Positions 59,080 through 64,000 of a stretch of 64,000 nucleotides of DNA are shown piece by piece. The DNA comes from QHCF01 sp003244275 (lineage in GTDB: Bacteria > Actinomycetota > Acidimicrobiia > Acidimicrobiales > QHCF01). The notes beneath the pieces were generated by a model that was given only the letters and a program-made list of their open reading frames with translations, ran no database searches and was not told where the DNA came from. How positions within the stretch are numbered: position 1 is the first letter of the stretch; each line of letters opens with the position of its first letter. A program made the translations under genes and the position numbers. The DNA is taken from assembly GCA_036806345.1 (NCBI GenBank), contig DAIROT010000004.1:12329-76328 (forward strand). Reading direction: 5' to 3'.

Positions 59080-59903
59080 GGAGCCAGGCCGTGCTCTCGC
59101 AGGGCCTGGTTCAACGCGGCCTTGTCGTGGCGCTCGCCCTCGGTCAGGCGCTTGACCACCAGGACGCAGGGCAGGAAGAACTCGCCACCCGCGTACTGGC
59201 GCCTCCTGCTGGCGGTCAGAGCCACACACCACGGTGGAACGACGCCGCGGCTCAACTCCTCTCCGGTCTGGGCGTCGATGACCGGGATGGAGGGATTGAG
59301 GATGGTCCCCTCCCCCAGCACGGCACCCGCACCCACCCGCGCTCCCTGGGTCACCATGCACCGACTGCCTACCATGGCGTCGTCGCCGATGATCACCGGC
59401 GCGGCTTGGGCCGGCTCCAGGACTCCCCCGATCCCCACTCCCCCGGAGAGGTGGACGTTGGCGCCGATCTGAGCACACGAGCCGACGGTCGCCCAGGTGT
59501 CGACCATGGTGTTGGCCCCCACCCGGGCTCCGATGTTGACGTAGCTGGGCATGAGCACGACCCCCCGGTCGAGGAACGAGCCCCACCGGGCCGAGGCGCC
59601 GGGTACGACCCGTACGCCGCCAGCCGCGAAATCTCGCTTGAGGGGCACGCGGTCGGCGTACTCGAAGGGCCCCAGCTCTACCGTCTCCATGGCCGACATC
59701 CGAAAAAGCAGCAGTATGGCCCGCTTGAGCCACTCGTGCACCTTCACCTCGCCGCTGACCGCGTCTACTTCGGCCACCCGAGCCTGACCGGTGTCGAGGA
59801 GGGTGACCGCCTCTACCACCGCCTCCCGTGCGTCGGTGTCACCCGGACCCAGATGGCCCCGTTCCTCCCACAGCTCGGCAATCCGTCCCTCCAGATCTGG
59901 CAT
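59076..59903 (-). CDS. dapD: Tetrahydrodipicolinate N-succinyltransferase
   Basis: Left-handed beta-helix acyltransferase that starts the succinyl branch of lysine/mDAP synthesis. Hexapeptide repeats: GVVLMPSYVNIGARVGANTM, VDTWATVGSCAQIGANVHLS, GGVGIGGVLEPAQAAPVIIG, DDAMVGSRCMVTQGARVGAG. ATG at 59903 (MPDLEGRIAELWEERGHL). 275 residues. Lies 25 bases after dapC. Confidence 0.93.
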   Translation of the reverse strand: MPDLEGRIAELWEERGHLGPGDTDAREAVVEAVTLLDTGQARVAEVDAVSGEVKVHEWLKRAILLLFRMSAMETVELGPFEYADRVPLKRDFAAGGVRVVPGASARWGSFLDRGVVLMPSYVNIGARVGANTMVDTWATVGSCAQIGANVHLSGGVGIGGVLEPAQAAPVIIGDDAMVGSRCMVTQGARVGAGAVLGEGTILNPSIPVIDAQTGEELSRGVVPPWCVALTASRRRQYAGGEFFLPCVLVVKRLTEGERHDKAALNQALREHGLAP

Positions 59904-59928
59904 GGTCGTTGACGTTAGTGCCGGTCGC

Positions 59929-61110
59929 TCAGCCGGCCACGCCCAACCGGCGCGCCACCACCTCCAGGCGGTCGAGCGGCGCCACCATGGCGATGCGCAC
60001 ATGGCCGGCACCAGCCGGGCCGTAGAGATCCCCGGGGCTCACCAGGGCGCCTCCCTCAGCCGCCAGCCACTGAGTGAAGACCCAGGCCGGGACGCCTCCG
60101 GACTCAGAGGATCCGGTCGGCACCGCGCCGGGCCCGGGCGCCGCAGGAGGGACGCCAGTGGGCGGAACGGGTGCCCATAGGTAAAGGCTTCCTCGTGGAA
60201 AGGCGACGTCCACTCCGATGGCAGCCAGGATGGCCCCGAAGCGCTCCAGACGCTCTCGGTATCGCCGGCGTTGTGCCTCGGCGTGCTCGTCGTCATCGAG
60301 GGCGATCACCGCCGCCACCTGGACCGGGCCGGGGACCATGAGGCCGGCGTGCTTGCGGGTCTCGGACAGGTAACGGACCAGGTCGGGGTCACCGGCGTAG
60401 AAACCGGCTCGCAGACCGGCCAGGTTGGATCGCTTAGACAGGGAGTGCAGGGCCAAGACGCCGTCCAGGCCATGCTCCAGGATGCTGCGAGGCGGTCCGT
60501 CCCAGGTCAGGTCGGCATAGCACTCGTCGCTGGCCACCGGCACATCTCGGGACCGGCCCCAGGTGGCAACCGCTCCCAGGTCCTCCAGCTGGCCAGCGGG
60601 GTTGCCGGGCGAGTTGGCCCACACCAGCAGCGCCCGCTCGGCATCGGAGTCCGCCACTGCAGCCAGGTCGAGCCGCCCGGAGGAGTCGAGGGGCACGGGC
60701 ACCGGACGGCACCCAGCCAACACCGCGCCCATCTCATAGGTGGGATACGAGAGGGACGGGTAGAGCACCGTGTCCCGATCGGGGCGGCGCAGGCGCAGGA
60801 GATGGGGCAGCGAGGCCACCAGCTCCTTGGTCCCCACGCAGGCGGCCACCGCCTCGACCGGCACCTCGGTCCCCAGCCGCCGGCCCATCCAGTCCCGGGC
60901 CGCTTCCCGGTAGCGGTAAGAGCCCACCGACGCCGGGTAGCCTCGGGCCACGCCCGAGGTGGACAGGGCGGCGACCGCGGCTGGCGGCGGCGGGTCGGTG
61001 GGAGTGCCGATGGACAGGTCGACGATGCCGCCCTCGTGACTATCGGCCAACCGCCGAGCGCTGGCCAGCCGCTCGTATGGGTAGACGGGCGGAGCGAAAG
61101 CCCCGGTCAC
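59929..61110 (-). CDS. dapC: Succinyldiaminopimelate aminotransferase
   Basis: Fold-I PLP aminotransferase converting N-succinyl-2-amino-6-ketopimelate. Conserved: IVDLSIGTPTDPPPPAAVAA, GYPASVGSYRYREAARDWMG, LLVWANSPGNPAGQLEDLGA, VASDECYADLTWDGPPRSIL and the PLP Lys in ALHSLSKRSNLAGLRAGFYA. 393 residues. GTG overlaps the hflX stop (GTGA). A Pro/Gly-rich insertion of about 20 residues (PPAAPGPGAVPTG) is unusual. Confidence 0.9.
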   Translation of the reverse strand: MTGAFAPPVYPYERLASARRLADSHEGGIVDLSIGTPTDPPPPAAVAALSTSGVARGYPASVGSYRYREAARDWMGRRLGTEVPVEAVAACVGTKELVASLPHLLRLRRPDRDTVLYPSLSYPTYEMGAVLAGCRPVPVPLDSSGRLDLAAVADSDAERALLVWANSPGNPAGQLEDLGAVATWGRSRDVPVASDECYADLTWDGPPRSILEHGLDGVLALHSLSKRSNLAGLRAGFYAGDPDLVRYLSETRKHAGLMVPGPVQVAAVIALDDDEHAEAQRRRYRERLERFGAILAAIGVDVAFPRGSLYLWAPVPPTGVPPAAPGPGAVPTGSSESGGVPAWVFTQWLAAEGGALVSPGDLYGPAGAGHVRIAMVAPLDRLEVVARRLGVAG

Positions 61111-62465
61111 GCCCGAGTCGGCCCTGAAGCCGAGCCGCTCACGCCCGCCGGCGGGTCGACCACGAACTCCGAAAATCGCCCGATACCAGCCTCGTCCAGC
61201 CGAGCCCTCAGCCTGGTTCCCCCCTCTTCGTGGGACTCCACCAGCACTCCGCCCTCCCGGTGTACGGCGGCCACCACGTCGCCGCGAGCGAAGGGCACCA
61301 GCAGCTCGACCACACAGTCCAGCGCTCGCAGGCGGTCTCCCATGGCCGAGACCAGGGCGTCGATGCCCAACCCCTCGCCGGCCGAGATGACCACCGAGCC
61401 AGGGTGGGCAGCCGACAGGCGCATCGCCTCGGGGGTGGTGTCGGCCTTGTTGAAGGCCACCAGCTCGGCCACGCCAGAGGCGCCGATGTCGCTGAGCACC
61501 GATCGCACCGCATCCATCTGTGCCTCTGGGTCCGGAGCCGATGCGTCGACCACGTGGACCACCAGGTCCGACTCGGCCACTACTTCAAGGGTGGAGCGGA
61601 AGGCCTCCACCAACTGGTGAGGCAGCTTGCGCACGAAGCCGACGGTGTCCGAGCACAGCACCGACTCCCCGCCAGGCAGGTCCAGGCGGCGGGTACGGGG
61701 ATCGAGGGTGGCGAACAGCCGATCGGCCACCAGCACACCAGCGTCAGTCAGTCGGTTGAGCAAGGTCGACTTGCCGGCATTGGTATAGCCCACCAGCGAT
61801 ACTGACCGAAGTCCTGACCGGTGCCGGGAGCGACGCTGGGTGCGCCTGGTCCTGGTCAACTGACGCAGCTCGGCCTCGAGGCGGGACATGCGCTGGACCA
61901 GACGGCGACGATCCACCTCCAGCTGGGACTCCCCTGGTCCCCGGCTGCCGATGTGCCCGGCCTGCTGGGAGAGGGTCAGCCCCCGGCCGCGGAGCCGGGG
62001 CAGCCGATAGCGCAACTGGGCCAGCTCGACCTGGGCCATGCCCTCCTGGGTCCTGGCGTTCTGGGCAAAGATGTCCAGGATCACCGCCGTGCGGTCGATG
62101 GCCGTGCGACCCAGGATCTTCTCCAGGTTACGCTGCTGGGCCGGGCTCAGATCGTCGTCGAACACGACGGTGTCGGCATCGACTGCCTCCGAGAGCTGGT
62201 GAAGCTCGTCGACCTTGCCCTTGCCCACATAGGTGGCCGGGTCAGGGGCGTTGCGCCGCTGGACCACCCTGGCCGCCTCGTCGGCCCCAGCGGTGTCCAC
62301 CAGCAGGCTCAGCTCGTCCAGGCTGGCCTCGGCCTGGTCCAGCCCGATCGGTGGCATTGCCATCCCCACCAGGACGATGCGCTCCCGGAAGCTGCGGTCG
62401 ATGAGACCCGCGGCGTCCACCGGCCGGCCCGATCCGGCGGCGTACACCACCCGGGGCCCGGTCAC
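61107..62465 (-). CDS. hflX: Ribosome-associated GTPase HflX
   Basis: Splits stalled ribosomes. The N-terminal HflX domain has ERIVLVGMAMPPIGLDQAEA, NAPDPATYVGKGKVDELHQL and RTAVILDIFAQNARTQEGMA, QVELAQLRYRLPRLRGRG; the linker GSRGPGESQLEVDRRRLVQR; the G domain SLVGYTNAGKSTLLNRLTDA (G1), CSDTVGFVRKLPHQLVEAFR (G3) and VAFNKADTT (G4). GTG at 62465 overlaps the dapF stop. 452 residues. hflX next to dapF is common in actinobacteria. Confidence 0.95.
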   Translation of the reverse strand: MTGPRVVYAAGSGRPVDAAGLIDRSFRERIVLVGMAMPPIGLDQAEASLDELSLLVDTAGADEAARVVQRRNAPDPATYVGKGKVDELHQLSEAVDADTVVFDDDLSPAQQRNLEKILGRTAIDRTAVILDIFAQNARTQEGMAQVELAQLRYRLPRLRGRGLTLSQQAGHIGSRGPGESQLEVDRRRLVQRMSRLEAELRQLTRTRRTQRRSRHRSGLRSVSLVGYTNAGKSTLLNRLTDAGVLVADRLFATLDPRTRRLDLPGGESVLCSDTVGFVRKLPHQLVEAFRSTLEVVAESDLVVHVVDASAPDPEAQMDAVRSVLSDIGASGVAELVAFNKADTTPEAMRLSAAHPGSVVISAGEGLGIDALVSAMGDRLRALDCVVELLVPFARGDVVAAVHREGGVLVESHEEGGTRLRARLDEAGIGRFSEFVVDPPAGVSGSASGPTRA

Positions 62466-63292
62466 AGGAGGTCCACCAGGATGGTCGCCACCTGTTGTGA
62501 CGGGCCGGTCAGCACCGCCGTGGGCCCGGAGAGATCGACCTCCAGCGGCCCCCCGGGGTTGTTCACCAGCACCCGCTCCCCGACCAGGCCCCAAGCTCGG
62601 GCAGCCGCCGCGGCGGCCACGCTGCCCGTCCCGCAGGCCAGGGTCTCCCCGACTCCACGCTCCCAGATGCCCATGGTGAGCTGGCCCGGCTCCGGTCCCA
62701 CCGTCACCAGCTCGATGTTGATCCCATTGGGATGGCCGGCCTGCAGCCGGGGCCCCAGCGCGGCCAGCTCCGCCCCCCCCAGCCCGTCCGGGTCTGTCCC
62801 ACCCAGTTGTGGCCCCAGCTCGGCCCCTATCAGGACCAGATGAGGATTGCCCATACCAACGGTCCGGCGCCGTCCTTGCCCCGGCTGGGACTGATCTGGC
62901 CCAACCTGGGGGACACCCATGTCCACCCGCACGATGACCTCACCGGGACTCTGGCCGGGGCCCACGCTCACCGGTCGCGGGCCTGCGGGAGTGGAGATCA
63001 CGAAATCTGTTCCGACCACCGCGCCGGCCTCCCGCACCGCCTGGGCCAGACAGCGCAGCCCGTTCCCGCTGGTCTCGGCCAGGCTGCCATCGGCATTGTG
63101 CAGCTCCATGGCCACCGCCGCCCCGTCGCGACCGGCCAGTACCCGGATGAGCCCATCGGCGCCCACTCCCCGGCGCCGATCACAGAGGCGGCGCACAGCC
63201 GACGGCCCGAGGCGATGGCAGTCCAGCAGGTCGACCAGGACCAAGAAGTCGTTGCCCAGTCCGTGATACTTGGAGAGCTGCAAGCTGGCCAC
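62462..63292 (-). CDS. dapF: Diaminopimelate epimerase
   Basis: Cofactor-independent racemase making meso-DAP. Both catalytic cysteines are present: SGNGLRCLAQAVREAGAV and ETLACGTGSVAAAAAARAWG; start motif QLSKYHGLGNDFLVLVDL and NADGSLAETSGNG. GTG at 63292 gives 276 residues, normal for the family; a GTG at 63370, directly after the previous stop, is the alternative. First dap gene of the operon. Confidence 0.93.
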   Translation of the reverse strand: MASLQLSKYHGLGNDFLVLVDLLDCHRLGPSAVRRLCDRRRGVGADGLIRVLAGRDGAAVAMELHNADGSLAETSGNGLRCLAQAVREAGAVVGTDFVISTPAGPRPVSVGPGQSPGEVIVRVDMGVPQVGPDQSQPGQGRRRTVGMGNPHLVLIGAELGPQLGGTDPDGLGGAELAALGPRLQAGHPNGINIELVTVGPEPGQLTMGIWERGVGETLACGTGSVAAAAAARAWGLVGERVLVNNPGGPLEVDLSGPTAVLTGPSQQVATILVDLL

Positions 63293-63370
63293 CCCGTCAT
63301 TCTCCCAGGCTCTGCCGCCCTCTTCTTCGAAATATCGCTCCCGCCGCCGGACCGCCTCGCCCACTCCCAC

Positions 63371-63775
63371 TCAGTGCGCCATCGCCCGGGGCTCCATGGT
63401 CCGGGCTGCCACCACGCCCCCAGCCATGCCGCTGCTGGCGAGGAGGACGATGGCCAACCGCCCCCAGCGGGGCAGCTCACGCCATGCCAGCACCGTGGCC
63501 AGGACGTCAGCGGCATCGGCCAGGGCGCCGGCCTCGATCCAGCCGCGTGCCGGGGCATCGTGTCTCATGGCCAGGACAGCCCCCAGCCCGAGGGAGAGAT
63601 CACGGCCGCCCATGGCTCGGCTCAGGGCCTGGTTGGCGGGGAGGCGGGCGTCGGACCCTGAGAACAACCACCCGGGAAGACCGGGGACCACCAAGGCCGC
63701 GGTCCCCAAGGCGATCCGCCCCCAGGCCAGGGACCGTGCCAGGGCGCGTGCCCTTTCGGTTGACAGCACAGACAC
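63371..63775 (-). CDS. DUF4267-like small membrane protein
   Basis: 134 residues with three or four membrane segments: LAWGRIALGTAALVVPGLPG, MGGRDLSLGLGAVLAMRHD, EAGALADAADVLATVLAWRE, LAIVLLASSGMAGGVVAA. The GRDLxLGLG and ADAxD motifs are typical of DUF4267/related proteins. Function unknown. GTG start; immediately upstream of dapF on the same strand. Confidence 0.7.
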   Translation of the reverse strand: MSVLSTERARALARSLAWGRIALGTAALVVPGLPGWLFSGSDARLPANQALSRAMGGRDLSLGLGAVLAMRHDAPARGWIEAGALADAADVLATVLAWRELPRWGRLAIVLLASSGMAGGVVAARTMEPRAMAH

Positions 63776-63840
63776 TCAGGTTACGCCCAGGTCCGAAACC
63801 CTGGACGCCCGGTGGCCGAGATGAAGCGCATGTATGGCAC

Positions 63841-63909
63841 TCACCGGGTGGACCACCGCGTGGGCAGAGTAAGGACGACAACCAAGGCGACAAGAGCTTC
63901 GATGACCAT
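63841..63909 (-). CDS. Possible 22-residue hydrophobic peptide
   Basis: ATG 63909 to TGA 63841 encodes a peptide starting MVIEALVALVVVLTL and ending PTRWSTR, with AGGAAGG six bases upstream. It could be a leader peptide or membrane microprotein before the DUF4267-like gene. No similarity known. Confidence 0.35.
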   Translation of the reverse strand: MVIEALVALVVVLTLPTRWSTR

Positions 63910-63925
63910 ATTTCACCTTCCTGTC

Positions 63926-63973
63926 TTACACCTCCGTACGTTTACCTCGGGGACGTCCCAAGCGGTGGTGTAA
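63926..63973. repeat. Inverted repeat near the right edge
   Basis: TTACACCTCCG (63926-63936) and CGGTGGTGTAA (63963-63973) form arms matching in 10 of 11 bases, enclosing the palindrome GGGACGTCCC (63950-63959). A further CCCCC-ACTAA-GGGGG hairpin lies at 63986-64000. It could be an operator, a terminator or the end of an insertion element cut by the window edge. Confidence 0.45.
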
Positions 63974-64000
63974 ATCGGTGAGGGTCCCCCACTAAGGGGG

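Noticed and set aside
1..64000. tRNA, rRNA, riboswitch or intact insertion sequence
   Set aside because: Looked for cloverleaf ends, conserved rRNA strings and transposase motifs by eye; none recognised. A covariance-model scan would be decisive.

Overview
The window is a piece of a high-GC actinobacterial chromosome, most likely an uncultured Acidimicrobiia-type lineage assembled from a metagenome or draft genome (two runs of 10 N break reading frames). The actinobacterial signature comes from the division-gene order mraZ-rsmH-ftsL-ftsI-murE-mraY-murD-ftsW-murG-murC-murB-ftsQ-ftsZ-pgeF-yggS-sepF-yggT-divIVA, an mDAP-type MurE, the succinylase DAP pathway, a CGAAC-N4-GTTCG SOS box at lexA, DUF3040/DUF4235 proteins, frequent GTG/TTG starts and several probable leaderless genes. 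The exact class is inferred, not proven.

Region 1 (1-21.1 kb, all minus strand) starts at the left edge with a ferritin-like fragment and an unusual repeat-rich membrane protein, then carries the division and cell wall (dcw) cluster. From rsmH to ftsQ every stop codon overlaps the next start codon (ATGA, GTGA, TTGA, TAGTG or TGATG), so ten consecutive junctions are translationally coupled behind a promoter upstream of mraZ. ftsZ has its own strong-looking promoter. murF is missing: murE overlaps mraY directly. A short repeat that carries a GGAG ribosome-binding site lies just upstream of yggT, divIVA and a distant transglutaminase gene.

Region 2 (21.2-37.5 kb) is housekeeping and metabolism: YbjQ-like protein, lipoate ligase-like protein, HNH nuclease, ROK glucokinase, the MoxR-DUF58-transglutaminase operon, DNA polymerase IV, a RibD-like reductase, a Fur-family regulator, the 5-oxoprolinase operon pxpABC, a PIG-L deacetylase, threonine aldolase and a PRC-barrel protein.

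Region 3 (37.5-54.9 kb) is accessory. It has a metal-binding-like/cupin/SufR-like three-gene operon, a winged-helix plus ferredoxin-reductase-like pair with a palindromic site between them, an NAD(P)/FAD oxidoreductase, a large membrane molybdopterin oxidoreductase fusion, and a fermentative set (acetate kinase, universal stress protein, phosphoketolase). It also contains a stretch of decayed gene remnants (ABC ATPase, ribbon-helix-helix protein, glycoside hydrolase 15 end, HAD hydrolase) around a Rieske/DUF2231 and hemerythrin pair.

Region 4 (54.9-64 kb) has a 6-phosphofructokinase with the residues of pyrophosphate-dependent enzymes, a LysM/lexA divergent pair sharing one SOS box, DUF4235 with a tiny downstream ORF, and the operon dapF-hflX-dapC-dapD-dapE, whose mDAP product feeds MurE in region 1. 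No tRNA, rRNA, CRISPR array or intact transposase gene was recognised.
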